A stretch of DNA of 64,000 nt from positions 67,725,566 through 67,789,565 of the forward strand of contig CM060174.1 of the NCBI GenBank assembly GCA_030549775.1, given 5' to 3'. The notes below the pieces were generated by a model. The model had not been told where the DNA came from, did no database searches, and saw nothing but the letters and a program-made list of their open reading frames with translations. Shown in pieces: positions 50,067 to 61,910 of this stretch (positions are counted from its first letter, which is position 1; every line of letters starts with the position of its first letter). This stretch comes from Tamarix chinensis (Eukaryota > Streptophyta > Magnoliopsida > Caryophyllales > Tamaricaceae). Position numbers and translations under genes: made by a program.

Positions 50067-50375
50067 GCGGGGCCACGGGTAGATCTTCTTTAGGTCCCTG
50101 TATAATTTATCTCCCCTAGAATGGACTGAATAAGGGGTCTGATGTCATTCCTATATAATATGGTATTTCTGATCTGGATATTTCTTCGGTACACACCAGT
50201 GAACCTTGAACCGAAGGTTGCCATCCTCGTGAATGTTGAACCCTTCTACAAGGCCTTCCCGCATTTTTCATTTGATCCTCTCAAGCTTGACATATCCGAT
50301 CTGACAGGCCCAGATCAATTCAAAAATGGTGGGGGTGAGTGTCAGGGCACTCTTTTGGACCTAAAGGTCCCCTTG

Positions 50376-50558
50376 CTAAATCAACTCAACTTCCAATCCT
50401 GATAGCTTACCTATCACCCTATCAGCAACCACCCAACAAAGTCTAGAATGAGAGGTCTTCTTGCTCAGAGCTTCTACCACTATATTAACCTTACCCTCAT
50501 GGTAGGTCAACTCAATGTCGTAGTCCTTTACAAGCTCCAACCACCTCCTTTGTCTCAT
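50376..50558 (-). pseudogene. Element C RNase H C-terminus
   Basis: MRQRRWLELVKDYDIELTYHEGKVNIVVEALSKK is the end of the Ty3/gypsy RNase H domain. The last catalytic Asp (usually VADALSRK) is replaced by Glu here. Broken sequence connects it to the upstream fragment. Confidence 0.88.
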
Positions 50559-50717
50559 GTTGAGCTCCTTCTGGGTGAAAATGTACTTGAGGCTCTTGTA
50601 GTTTGTAAGGAATATGCACTTAGTCCCATATAAGTAGTGCCTCTAAATTTTTAGGGAAAAAACCACAACAGCTAACTCTAATACATGGGTAGGATAGTTA
50701 TACTCATGCTGCTTCAG

Positions 50718-51300
50718 CTAACGAGAGTCATATGCGACCACCTTGTCCTTCTGCGTCAACACACACCCAAGCCCATGCTTAGATACTTCACTATAGACCT
50801 TGAACCCTTCAGACCCCTCTGGTAGGGTCAACACTGGTGTGGTGGTTAACCTTCTCTTCAACTCTTGGAGGGCTCCCTCACACTTATTGTCCCATTGGAA
50901 TTTGGTAGTATTCTTCAAGAGGTTGGTTAATGGTCGGGCAATCTGAGAGAAATTCTGCACAAACCTTTTGTAATAGTCGGCCAATCCTTGAAAAATCCAA
51001 AACTCTGATATATTCATCGGGGGCTTCCACTTTTTGATGGCCACAATCTTGGCTGGGTCCACTGCCACTCCCCTTGTTGATATGACTAAGGCCACATTGG
51101 AAAATAACTGACTATACTCCACTTTATCATGGGATGGCAACATTACAGACAGTTTTGTTCTAGCAGCAGATGATAGTCTAGCCTTAGCGGTAAAAGTAAA
51201 GGCAATAAAGGATAAGGTAGGGCCTGAATCAAATAGCACATGTACCGATAGAGAGCAGATGGTGAACATACCTGTGATGACATTAATATGGCGGTCAGCC
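50718..51300 (-). pseudogene. Element C protease fused by deletion to reverse transcriptase thumb
   Basis: The right part is an aspartic protease start with the active site VLFDSGPTLSFI. After about 45 codons it jumps to HVIS-like sequence FSNVALVISTRGVAVDPAKI, then YYKRFVQNFSQIARPLTNLLKN, the reverse transcriptase thumb, and FKVYSEVSKHGLGCVLTQ, the beginning of RNase H with the usual Asp of SDAS lost. The whole palm with YVDD is missing, an internal deletion of roughly 300 codons. The join is open in frame, giving a 183-codon ORF. Confidence 0.87.
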
Positions 51301-51842
51301 TCTGCCTAGCTAATCATGTTCAGGTGTCCGCTTGACTAGCCTCCCCACTGATAGTCCTGGGTCCTTGGGGCCTTCCCTTGGCCTCCTTGGCTGCAGCACC
51401 GGCTGGGGTAGGTGCGCGTTGGTAATGCTACGGGAGTGTGGTCTGGAGGTGTTGCTGGTAAGCCTACTGTCAGGACACCAAGGCTCCCCCCTGTGGTGCC
51501 TGTCTATTGAGCATGTGGTGGTCCTCCACATTTGAATGATCTATGGCCCCGTTTGCCACAATTCATGCATGTGATAAGCTTGCCTCCACAATCTCGACTG
51601 AGGTGGCTGCTGCCACAACGTTTACATGAGAATCCTCCTAAGGGTACCTATCTCCTACTATGGTCTCTCGACGGGGGTCTTCTCGGCCCCTTTGTTCGTG
51701 GATGGGTTCTGCTCCCTAAACTATGTCCCTCAGGTTTTCTCTTCCCAAGGATAACGGTCTGCTCCTAGACCATGGTGACGGCGAGGCAAGCATGCTCGTA
51801 AAGTGTAGCTAGATCAATGAAGGGCACTACACCCATTATTCC
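51301..51842 (-). pseudogene. Element C gag C-terminus with two zinc knuckles
   Basis: Minus-strand sequence near 51630-51535 encodes CKRCGSSHLSRDC and CMNCGKRGHRSFKC, two CCHC knuckles in tandem (the first with a short spacer). Right of it, up to 51842, is gag linker sequence (LYEHACLAVTMV...) that should connect to the capsid part now found at 56505. The solo LTR sits exactly between them. Confidence 0.82.
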
Positions 51843-53839
51843 TATAACATCCCCAACATTCACTATTGAAAAATTTCGTTTAATTAAAAGGAATTAGCGG
51901 AAGAAAAATAATAAAATTATGAATTCTGGGGATATTACTGCCACACTTAGTACCAAACCGGTTCACTCCTACCGTTCTAGTACCAAGTGCTAAGGCTAAA
52001 AGAGAGAAACACAATTTACGAGAAATTCAAATGTATTTAAATCAGAGTAGCACAAGTAAACATTTTATAGGAATATAATCCACCAATGGTTGTTCAAGAC
52101 AACAAACACATAGAAACTATGAATTTAAAGGAGATGGAGTAAAACCCTAATAGTTTCGGATAGTTCCTTACGCTCTTTCCTAATGGCCCACTTAAGTAAC
52201 ACCAAAAATGACCTGCAAGGGGTACTACCCATTGAATAGGTAGGGGCCCCACAAGGGGAACCCTTCAGTGCTATGGTACAGAGTAACCCTTTAAAAACAC
52301 ATTTAAAGGTAGGCACGCAATGTAACACATGAAATACTACTATATTCAGACATAACCCTAGGTATAAATATGATATTTGGATCCATATATTCATACATCC
52401 AACAAGTCAATCAGATATTAATAGTGTATACGCAACATTCACTTTCATACATTCGCATACTTAACAAGTCAACCAAATATTAATAGGCCAAAATGAATAA
52501 TCGATACTTTTAGGGCCTTAAGGCCATTAATCCATCATTAATCAATCATCTCAGATTATAAATGTCTGTGTGAGTGCGGGAACCCCACTATTATAGTCGG
52601 TGGAACGATCACGAGGGTACATGCCCGGCAACTATTTTAGCCAATGGATCAGTCGCGAGGGTAACATACCCTGCCACTATTATTCGCCGATGAACCGGTC
52701 TGGCCCCGACTCACAAGGTATTCCACTGTAAGTAATTAGTATCTTCCTCTTGTCTTATCGCTTTTACGTTTGGTTTGTTAAGCACGGAATCCCCCACTAT
52801 TATAGTCGGTGGAACGGTCACGAGGGTACATGCCCTGCCACTATTATTCACTGGTGGACCGGTCATGTAGGGCACCCCAGCCCTAGCCACTATTATTCGC
52901 CGGTGGGCCGGTCTGGGTTCGGGTCAACATCTTCCTCTTTAAGTGATTAGAATCTTAAACGTATCTTATTCGAAATTATTTCATCCTTGACATGCATGGC
53001 TACTAAATCCACACTTATCCTCCCAGGAGGGCCCATCCTATATCTTAAGACTTCTGCACCTCCTAACTCGGTTTTCTCCAAAAACCCTAACTCGAGCCTA
53101 TGTGGCCCATCCTTCTCTGTTGTACACATCCTGACTATTTCAAAACTCTACACATCATGACCCTGAGATCCAACCCTCACTTTCTACCCCACTCATTCTC
53201 GTTTATTTTTATTATTTTCTTTTCCTTTTTCCACATTCTCACATTAGGGTTTCCTCCCAAACCCTAGTCTAGTCTCCTACGCACCCTTATACTGTCCCAC
53301 GTACTATTTTTCGCCGAAGTCCCCAGATACCCAAATGACACTTCTATTCCCTTCCTCACATCCTGCGGCAACTTTCCATATGTAAAGTTTGCCCCCATGT
53401 GGACTCTAACCATCCCATGCAAACCCTAGTTCCTCCCATACCAACATTAGCCAACTTACTTCTCCTTGGTTATCTTTCTCTCCCATTTCTCTTTTTCTTG
53501 CCTCCATCCCACATTACCACATTAATTATCCTAGCATACATGTCCTAGAGGGTCACATCACATCACGTCATAACTCACGGCATATCCGTATTATCACATA
53601 CCAAAAGAGGACACATGAACACATCTCGATTCCAAACCACACCACACATGAAAAAATTAAAATAATAGCATGTAGAACATGACATAAAAATTATATAGGG
53701 CATCCAGGGCATGTAGGACATATAGCACACATTCAATCTTAGCTACACCTTTACTCGGTTTAGGTTACCAAGCTATTTCCCACACTTGTTAGGCCACTAA
53801 TCACCCTTCATAATTATTACACTTAATATAATCCCCATT

Positions 53840-54260
53840 TGGTTGGTTAGATTACCAATTTGTCCATTTCCTTTATTATAATTAACAAATTACCTTCTAG
53901 TTGGTCAATTTACCAAATTACCCCTGTTCATTATCCTAATTACCAAATTACCCCTTTAATTGGTAAAATTATCAAATTGCCCCTCATATTTATCATATTT
54001 ACCATTTTACCCTTCTCCATTATTAAATTATCCTTTTACCCTTCTCTTTTATGAAATTATCATTTTACCCTTCTCAATTATTATAATTACCAAGTTACTC
54101 ATTTCCAATTTCCACTTTTATCCCTTTCATTTACAAAATTACCAAATTGCCCCTTTTATTACAAAATTACCAATTTTCCCTTTTATTATAAAATTACCAA
54201 ATTGCCCTTTTATTATAAAATTACCAGTTTATCCTTCTACTTACAAATTTACCATCTTAC
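53840..54260 (-). repeat. 28-29-bp minisatellite in the solo LTR
   Basis: Degenerate units of the form aaaattaccaaattgcccct ttta recur through about 400 bp; the last four (54125-54240) are the most regular. No equivalent is visible in the 57298-61905 LTR. Confidence 0.75.
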
Positions 54261-54899
54261 CCCTTATTACTCCACTTATGTTAAATTATTATTATTACTA
54301 CATAAAATATTAATATTAACACCTTATCCACAACTCTTATAATTAATACAATACTTATTAGCACCCATATATATATTAGGCCATATTCTTGTACAAGATA
54401 CATTAATAAAATCCCCTATGACTCGCAAAACAGTAATCATGCATTAAGATCACAATAGTATAATACAACATGGATAATACTTACATTTTCATTAATAACC
54501 AACTTTTACCTTAAACAATACCTCCAAATATAGCACATAATCTATCATACTTCCTTTTCATCAACCAACACATGAAACCATATATATCATATTAAACAAC
54601 ATATATCAAGTATAATAATATATTAAAAATCCTAATGTGCTAACATACATTAATCCATGCATTTAAGTGGGATTTAACGGTTACCTCAATTCCCGCAAAA
54701 ATGAACCTTACCGGTATTCCGGTTAGAGGTTCAAGCTTTGATTATCAAAACCAATACCTAAAAATAATATCAAGACTCATTACATTAGAAATAATAAAAT
54801 CAAAGTATAAGGCTTTATAACACTTAATTAATCAAATACTTAAATTAAAATATTATTATACCTTAAAAATCATTAAATAACTAAATCAAGAAATACTGA

Positions 54900-56180
54900 G
54901 ACTCATGCTGCTCATGCAGCATGAGCTGCATGCAAAGAATTGGAGAGGAGGGGCTCGAAGGTGGTGAAAAGAGGAAAGAATGGGCATTTTCGGGTTAGAA
55001 GTTTGGGGCTAAGAAAAGAGGCATGTGGGGGAGGATTTAAGGTAAGGGAAGGATGCAGAGGTGGAGAGGGAGTGTAGGTGGTGGTCGGGGATGCATTGGA
55101 GACGGCTAAGGGCGGCGGAGGTGGCGGCCGAGGAGGGGTCGAGATGGAAGGCTGAGAAAGAAGGAAAAGGGAGGGGGAAAACGAGGGCCTGCAGGTGGTG
55201 GTTTTAGCCAAAGGATGATTTGGGGTGGTAGAGGGGGTTACAGGGTTTAATTTGATGGCTCATGTGGTGGCATAGGTGGCAGAACGGCAATGTAATATGG
55301 CGGTGCAGGGTGGCTGCCGAGAAGGGAGGGCGAGAAGAGAAAAAGAGGAGAGAAGCAAGAATGGGGGCTGCAGGGTGGCTCGATGGGGGTTAGGATGATT
55401 CGAGGGTGAGGTAGAGGGTGGCAAGAGGTGGTGCAGGTGTCGTTTAAGGCAGCGGCAGCAGCGGAGCTAGGTGGCGAAACAAAAACAAGGGAAAGAGGGA
55501 AGGAGAAGAAAGGGAGAAAAGGAGGCTCAGGCAAGGTATATGGGGCTTCGAAAAATGACAGAATGAGGCAGAGGAAGAAGAAGAAAAAGAAGAAGGAGAG
55601 AGAGGAGGGGATAGGGCGCTCGAGGGGTGGCGGTAGGGTGGTAGTGAAATGGCCATAGCAGGGAGAGGGAGAAGAAAAGGGATGGTAAGGAATAGGGAAG
55701 GGAGAGATTGTGGGCTCGGTATGGCAGGGAAAATGATGTGAAGGAGAGAGAGGGAGATAGGGATGTCAACGGGGAGAGGGAGTTGCAGGTGGAATGGCAA
55801 GTTGGTCGGGAATTTCGCCGGGGAAGGAGGAAGAAGAAAGAAGAAAGAAAGAAGAAGAAGAAACGAGAGGGGGAGCTAGGCACGAGCGGGCAGCCGAAGG
55901 GAGAAAATAAGCGGGTCAGCTCGGTTGGGGAAGAAAGGAAGAGAAGGAAGAAGGTGGTTGGGCTCGCGCAGAGGAGGAAAAGAAAAATGGGCCGGCGGTC
56001 GAAGAGCGAGGGAGAAGGAGAAAGGGAGAGGAAGCGGGCCTTCGGCCCAGGCATAGGAGGGGAAGGGCAGAAGCAGGCCGGCTAGCGGCCCAAAGAAGAA
56101 GAAAAAGAAAGAAAAGAGAAAAAGAAGAAAAAGTAGAACGAAAAAGGGAAAAAGGAAAAAGAGAAAGGAAAATGGGATAA
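54900..56180. other. Strongly purine-rich plus strand within solo LTR
   Basis: The plus strand is dominated by G and A (runs like gaagaagaaaagaaagaag). Long ORFs on both strands here are Pro/Ser- or Arg/Lys/Glu-rich by composition only. The matching part of the 5' LTR (about 60700-61620) has the same character. Confidence 0.7.
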
Positions 56181-56504
56181 AATAAAATAGTTTAATTTAT
56201 AAAATAGTAAAATACAACATTTTTGGGTAATAAAATTATTTAATAATTTAATTTAATATAATTAAAATATAAGGGTTTAAAAAGGATAATTTTAATAAAA
56301 TAATGATTTGGAAAATTATTTAAATAATAAAAGTATGATAAAATAACAAATTATTTTTTTTAATTTATTAAATATTTATACCCAATTTTATTTACTCAAA
56401 AATCCATAAAATAATTAAATTAAAAGATTTAAAGGCTAATTTATCCAAAATAAAATTTATTTATTAAAATATAGGGTTTTAAAAATTCAGGGGATTACAA
56501 TTCC

Positions 56505-57093
56505 GCGGATGCTAAAATTTAACCCTTACTTGAATTGGAACACCACCGGTAGTGATCCCTGGGTCAAAATGTAGTATCTTGGTGAAGCAAGCATAGTATG
56601 CTGCATGGTCATTGATCCTTGGGTGACTTGCATAAATTCCGGAAGTTTATCCCTCTTTAGACTCTCTGGGTAGAACCGAGATCGGAGTGCGATCTTGAAC
56701 GCCTCCCGAGTTATCAAGGGACCATCTTGGGCATGGTACTCAACCCACCAGGCATCTGCCACGCCTATGAAGTAAAAGGCCGCTATGCTGGTTTGCCGAC
56801 CTAGGGGCAACCCACTGCCTCAAAGGTGTGATCCATATCTCGAATCCACCCTTCAAAGATCATTGGGTCCTCCTCAGCTGAGTACGTTAGAGGATGGTGC
56901 CCAGTGACCCTCCGAAGCCAATCTCACCGGTGCCCTCGGGGTGGTGGGGGTATGGAGTTGGCATAATAGACTGACATTGCATGAACTCCATAAAGGCTTC
57001 AAATGCCTCCTCAAGTCTCCCTATGTGGTCGTTCATCATTAGTGGATGCTGCAAAAGAAAAGGGACATTAGGGTGAACTCCTTTATGGTTCAA
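56505..57093 (-). pseudogene. Element C gag N-terminal part
   Basis: The first frame starts at 57093 (MNHKGVHPNVPF) and includes DHIGRLEEAFEAFMEF and, after a break, EDPMIFEGWIRDMDHTFEAVGCP. A shifted frame gives RQTSIAAFYFIGVADAWWVEY and FKIALRSRFYPESLKRDKLPEFMQVTQGSMT, the retrotransposon gag capsid domain. Two frameshifts and at least one stop are present. It is cut at 56504 by the solo LTR; the remaining gag lies at 51301-51842. Gag forms the particle that holds the RNA. Confidence 0.87.
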
Positions 57094-57281
57094 AACATTT
57101 ATTTCACAATATTCCTCTTCTTCAAACTATTTCTAATCTACCTATTCGTTTCCTCATGGTGGCCTAGACTAAGGAAATTTAAAAACAGGGGAGTTTGTTA
57201 AGGCGAAAAACACTTCGAAATTTGGTAAAAACTTCATAAATCAAAATCGGTTTAAAAATTAGGCATGGTCTTAATGGCCAA

Positions 57282-57294
57282 CACTCTAATACCA
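57282..57294 (-). promoter_or_regulatory. Primer-binding site of element C
   Basis: On the minus strand, TGGTATTAGAGTG lies 3 nt (agt) after the LTR 3' edge ...ggtgttaca, close to the initiator-Met tRNA complement TGGTATCAGAG. It identifies 57298-61905 as the 5' LTR. Confidence 0.85.
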
Positions 57295-60116
57295 ACTTGT
57301 AACACCCCCACAATTTATTACTAAAAAAATTTATTTTAATAAAAAGGTTTTAACAAAAGTGAAATTAAAAAACCGTAAATTCTAGGGATATTACCGCCAC
57401 ACTTAGTACTAGACCGGTTCACTCCTACCGTTCCAAAACTAAGTGCTAAGGCTAAACAGGGTTAACATTAAACACAAGTCATTAAAAAACAAAGAGAGTT
57501 CATGAGAGGACTCCCTCATAGTCATACAGAAATTAGTGTGACTTAAGAATTAAAACCCAAAAAGTGAGTAACTAAAGTTTACCAAAAACATGAAATACCG
57601 TATGACATGACATAGCTAGAATAAGAATGAAACATGGTAACATAAGAGGAAAAATAAAGTCTGGCCTAGTCACTCTTGATGCCCAGGTTAGGTCTAGGCT
57701 AAATGCTCAGTCCCGCACGATGTCTCATAGGTGTCGTAAGCATCGAAGACGCCATCCCCTTCCTACATAAACTTAGATGGGTCTTCTACTCATGAGAATG
57801 AGCAACACCAAAGAAATGGCTGATTAGTACGCTACGTGTTGAGTACGATAACCATACACTAAGGCCAAAAAAGAAAATCATACAGCATGACATGATCATA
57901 TAAGTAGCATACAGTAATATAGATAATGAAGGCTAGCTATATTCCAAATAGATTTATTCTTTAGATATCTAGTAAATAGAATTGTTTCACATCATAGTCT
58001 TTATCAATCCATATGAGTGTGGGAACCCCACTATTATAGCCGGTGAGCCAGAATACATACAGGGTAGAATGCACCTGACCACTATTATTTATCGGTGAAC
58101 CGGTCGTGCAGGACAAAACTCTCTTGGCTACTATTATTTGCTAGTGGACTGGCATGGGCCCGACTCACATGGTGTTTCACTGTAATTACTTTGTGTCATC
58201 CCCATGTCTTATCATCAATACATTTGGCTTGTTGAGCACAGAACCCCCACTATTATAAACGGTGGACTGATCATGTAGTGCAAAACACTCCTGACCACTA
58301 TTATTTGTCCATGGACCGGTCATACAGGACACCTCAGCTCTTGGCCACTATTATTTGTCGGTGGACCAGTCTGGGCCCAACTCAACAATCTTTCTCTTTC
58401 AATGGTTAGCATATTATTTGTGTCTTATTCGATAAGCATTTGCACCCTTAACATGCATGTCACCAACCTTCTACTATGTCCTCTCAAGGACGCCTGTCCC
58501 ATATCTTGTGACTCCTGCCCCCTTATCATGCCCTAATATCCATTGCCCCTTACCGTTACACATAATGAAAATCAACTCCTAAGGGTGTGGGTTAAGGCCC
58601 AACACCTCATGACATCAAACTCCACCTACTATCACCCTCTAGGGTTTTCCCTTGAAAACCCTAATTGGACTTATGTGGCCCAACTCCCTCTTTCTTACAC
58701 TACCATTATTTTGTTTATCACCCCACACCTTGTCTCGTTTAGATTCAATCCCAAATCATATCACTTTACTCCTCAATTTTACAAGTGACCGGAACAACCG
58801 TATTTGGCCACTTCAAACCCTTGTACCTTTCTTCCCCCACAAGAAACCTTTCTTTTTTTTTCTTTCACCTAATATCTCTTCTCTTTTGTGGCACCCATAC
58901 CCACCCCTTATATAATAAATTTTCACTCTTAGCCCGTACTCCACTCTCTCCCTTAATTGATTTTACTTCCATATTTTTTTTTCCAGATTATTGCTTCCTC
59001 CCAAAACCCAAATCGGGTCCCTTATACACCCTTACACCAACCTACGTACTATTTTTCGTCCCAAGTCTCCAATCACTCCACAACTCTCACCTTAGCTTAC
59101 TTACACCCTAAAACAACTTTTCTCACGTAAAATTCATCCCCATGCAAGTTTCATCCATCCCCTGCAAACTCTTGAAGTCCCCATGCAAACCCTAGAATTC
59201 CTAAGCATGGTTCCCATCTCTTATTCATTTTGGTCATTTCTTCCTCTTTATTTTCCTCTCATGGATCATGAGGTAGTTTGGTCAACCTCATATCCCCCTT
59301 TGTGAACCCACTTCCCATTTTCTTTCTTTTTATCATTTCATTCCCATATCATATTATCAATCGTCCTAGCATGCATGTCCTACAGGGTCGTATCATATCA
59401 TATCATATCACAATCACCATATATACATATCATACTTATGCCATAAGGAAACACATAAACATACCTCAACTCCAAGCTACGCTACACATAAGACAAGTTG
59501 ACGACAATGATATAATACACCACATAGCATGATATATATAACATACAAGGCATACAAGTCACACAACACACACATGGCTTCAACTGTATCCTTACCTAAA
59601 ACGACGATGGGCTTGGAGCACGCTCCTACGCCTCCTTAGGTTTTTGGCTTGATTCACCTACAAGAGAGAAATACTATAGGTTAATCTCCCTCTTATCAAA
59701 GATTATCATTATTTCTACCTTACTCTTGTCACATCCTACTATTAGGGCTAATAATGATAATAGTAGTTTTATAATTAAAAGTAAGTTGATTATTCTCAAA
59801 ATAATTAATCGTGCCACTGCTAACTAAAATAAGTCTTTGTAGCCATCATGGTTTATGCTAAGGCAGTCATAGTAATATTCATAGTATTAAATGTAATAGT
59901 TCTAATATTACTAATAATATTATTATTATTTGTTTTAGTGATAATGTTAATATCGACCCAAACCCTAATAATAATAATAAAAATAATAGTGATATAAGTA
60001 ATATAGAAGTAGTGACCATAATGATTCTTATATTAATAATGCTAGTAGTGATAATAGGTTAGTGATTATGAAATATTGACAAAAGACAAGTTAACAATAA
60101 TAATATTTATAGTAGT

Positions 60117-60120
60117 AATA

Positions 60121-60183
<63 letters not shown>
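60117..60183. repeat. (AAT)n microsatellite
   Basis: About 22 uninterrupted AAT units in the element C 5' LTR. Confidence 0.95.
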
Positions 60184-60184
<1 letters not shown>

Positions 60185-60315
60185 GTGATGATATTCATAA
60201 TAGTTCTCATCTTAAGAATAATACTAATGAAAGTCCTAGAAATCATATTAGTAGCAGCCTTAATGATAATGTGGTCAATATAATAGAATAATAATAATGA
60301 TAAAGATAGAAATGA

Positions 60316-60317
60316 TG

Positions 60318-60357
<40 letters not shown>

Positions 60358-60367
60358 TAGTAATAAC

Positions 60368-60400
<33 letters not shown>
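60316..60400. repeat. Interrupted (AAT)n microsatellite
   Basis: Two AAT runs (60316-60355 and 60367-60400) are separated by gatagtaataac. Confidence 0.9.
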
Positions 60401-60401
<1 letters not shown>

Positions 60402-60524
60402 TTAAGCATAATAAGGATAATAATCAAAAAGGGTAATAGTAATATAAGAGTCCTACCATTTACACCAATAATAAAAGTGATAATGGCCAAGTTAGTATTA
60501 ATAGTACTAGTAAGAAAATAATAA

Positions 60525-60562
<38 letters not shown>
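60525..60562. repeat. (TAG)n microsatellite
   Basis: About 12 TAG units, a different motif from the flanking AAT runs. Confidence 0.9.
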
Positions 60563-60612
60563 ATGATAGAGATAAATATATTAATACTAAGTTAGATAAT
60601 AAGAGTGATAAC

Positions 60613-60702
<90 letters not shown>
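60613..60702. repeat. (AAT)30 microsatellite
   Basis: About 30 uninterrupted AAT units, the longest simple repeat in the window. Confidence 0.95.
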
Positions 60703-61910
60703 GATGGAGGTATTGGGAGGTATGGTGAAGTCCCCTAGTTGTTTTGGAGGGTCGTGGAAGTTCTAGTTGTGGCAGAATTGGACTGGGACGGTGGTGCCGG
60801 GGGCGACTAGAGGTCAAAGTGGGCTAATCGGGATGGTGATTTTGCACTGCCGGGGTGGCTCATATAGGGCAAGGAAAGGGAGGCGGGTGACTCAGTTCTA
60901 TAGAGGGTGTTGTAGGGAAGGTTTTGGTGGGTAGCATTGGTAGCGGCAGTTGTCGACGACGACGAAATAGGGAACTGTTTGGGCAATGGCACAAAATCAT
61001 GATTTCTGGGCTATGGGAACAAAGACCCAATTATGGCTGCCTATAGGGGTATTTATAGCCTAATTTGATGGGAAAAGGATGAAGGAAGAAGAGGAAAATG
61101 GTGGGTAGGTGAGGCAGGTCACCGACTAGCCATGGTAGGCGACGCATGTCCTACGAAACTACAGGGTATGTTTGGTCAGGGTGAGGGAAAAAAAAGGAAT
61201 GGCAGGCATGCGTGAAGAGGGAGGACGGATTGGTAGGGTCAAATTGGGAAAAAAACAATGGGGGGAGGTAGGGAAAGAAGGTCGAACACACCAAGTGGCT
61301 GCCAGAAGAAGCAGGGCTGCAGGTTGTGGGTGTAGTCCGCATGGGGAAGAAGATGACAAGGAAAGGGGTGGACTGGACAATCTAGGGGAAAGAAAAGGAA
61401 GGGAGTGGTTTGGCAGGGCAGTTGGGTGATGGGGAGAGGGGCGATCGCACGAGCCTAGGCCACACCGAAGGCAGAAGGGAAGGGAAAGGAATTGGGCCGG
61501 CAAGCTGGCTCGTTTCGAGGAAGGAAGAAGAAAAGAAAAGTAGGGAAGGGGAGGAAGAAAGGAAAAGGAAAAGAAGGGAAAATAGAAAAAGGGAAAAGGG
61601 AAGAGGAGAAAAATAGGTTGGTTGGGGGTGTTTAGGGTAATTTGGTATCCTTAAATATTTAAAAATAATAATAATAATTAAATTCTTTTTTTAGCTTAAT
61701 TTGGCTATTTTGGACAAATTTCCTTAACTTCCATATTTATTAGTAAAATGTCAAAATTTTGCCTACATAATTGATTTATTATTTTCTCCTCATTTTTCCT
61801 TAATTAATTCCCCCTTTATTTTAATAAAATAATTTATTTACTTAAATTCCCTAATAAATCCTTATTTTGCCATAATTCCCTAAATTAGGGTTTTGAGGTA
61901 TTTCACTTAA

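Larger units (their letters stand above)
51843..56499 (-). mobile_element. Solo LTR (4657 bp) inside element C gag
   Basis: It starts tataacatcccc (TG edge decayed to TA) and ends ggggattaca. It is flanked by a perfect 5-bp duplication, attcc (51838-51842 and 56500-56504). No internal retroelement sequence is attached; gag of element C continues on both sides. Its content follows the other two LTRs: edge, ccgccacactta-type block, repeat cluster, promoter-like region and purine-rich tract. It is the product of LTR-LTR recombination of a complete element that once sat here. Confidence 0.92.
47563..61905 (-). mobile_element. Ty3/gypsy retrotransposon element C, long LTRs
   Basis: Both outer edges are LTR edges (tgtaacaccct at 47563, gaggtatttca ending 61905) and are flanked by the perfect duplication cttaa (47558-47562 and 61906-61910). 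The primer-binding site next to the right LTR shows that it is the 5' LTR, so the element reads leftwards. Gag, zinc knuckles, protease, reverse transcriptase C-terminus, RNase H and integrase fragments follow in order. The 3' LTR has lost its inner ~2.8 kb together with the end of pol, and gag is split by a solo LTR. The integrase wording and multi-kb LTRs resemble Tekay/Del-type chromoviruses. Confidence 0.92.
57298..61905 (-). repeat. Element C 5' LTR (4608 bp)
   Basis: Edges are tgtaacaccccc and gaggtatttca. It contains the ccactattattt...ggtggaccgg cluster (58020-58380), trinucleotide microsatellites (60117-60702) and a G/A-rich tract (60700-61620). Directly bordered by the target copy cttaa. 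Collinear with the solo LTR and the truncated 3' LTR. Confidence 0.9.

Noticed and set aside
54912..56085. Several ORFs of 76-175 codons on both strands (Pro/Ser-rich on minus, Arg/Lys/Glu-rich on plus)
   Set aside because: They arise from the G/A-rich plus strand of the solo LTR; composition-driven, overlapping, and without a domain.
47563..56499. Reading 47563-56499 and 51843-61905 as two tandem retrotransposons sharing an LTR
   Set aside because: The attcc duplication around 51843-56499 and cttaa around 47563-61905 fit one element with a nested solo LTR; gag and zinc-knuckle parts are complementary, not duplicated.
60076..60817. ORFs reading poly-Asn, poly-Ile or poly-Leu
   Set aside because: Translations of AAT/TAG microsatellites.
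61151..61616. ORFs of 63-114 codons on both strands
   Set aside because: Same purine-rich LTR tract in the element C 5' LTR; not conserved proteins.
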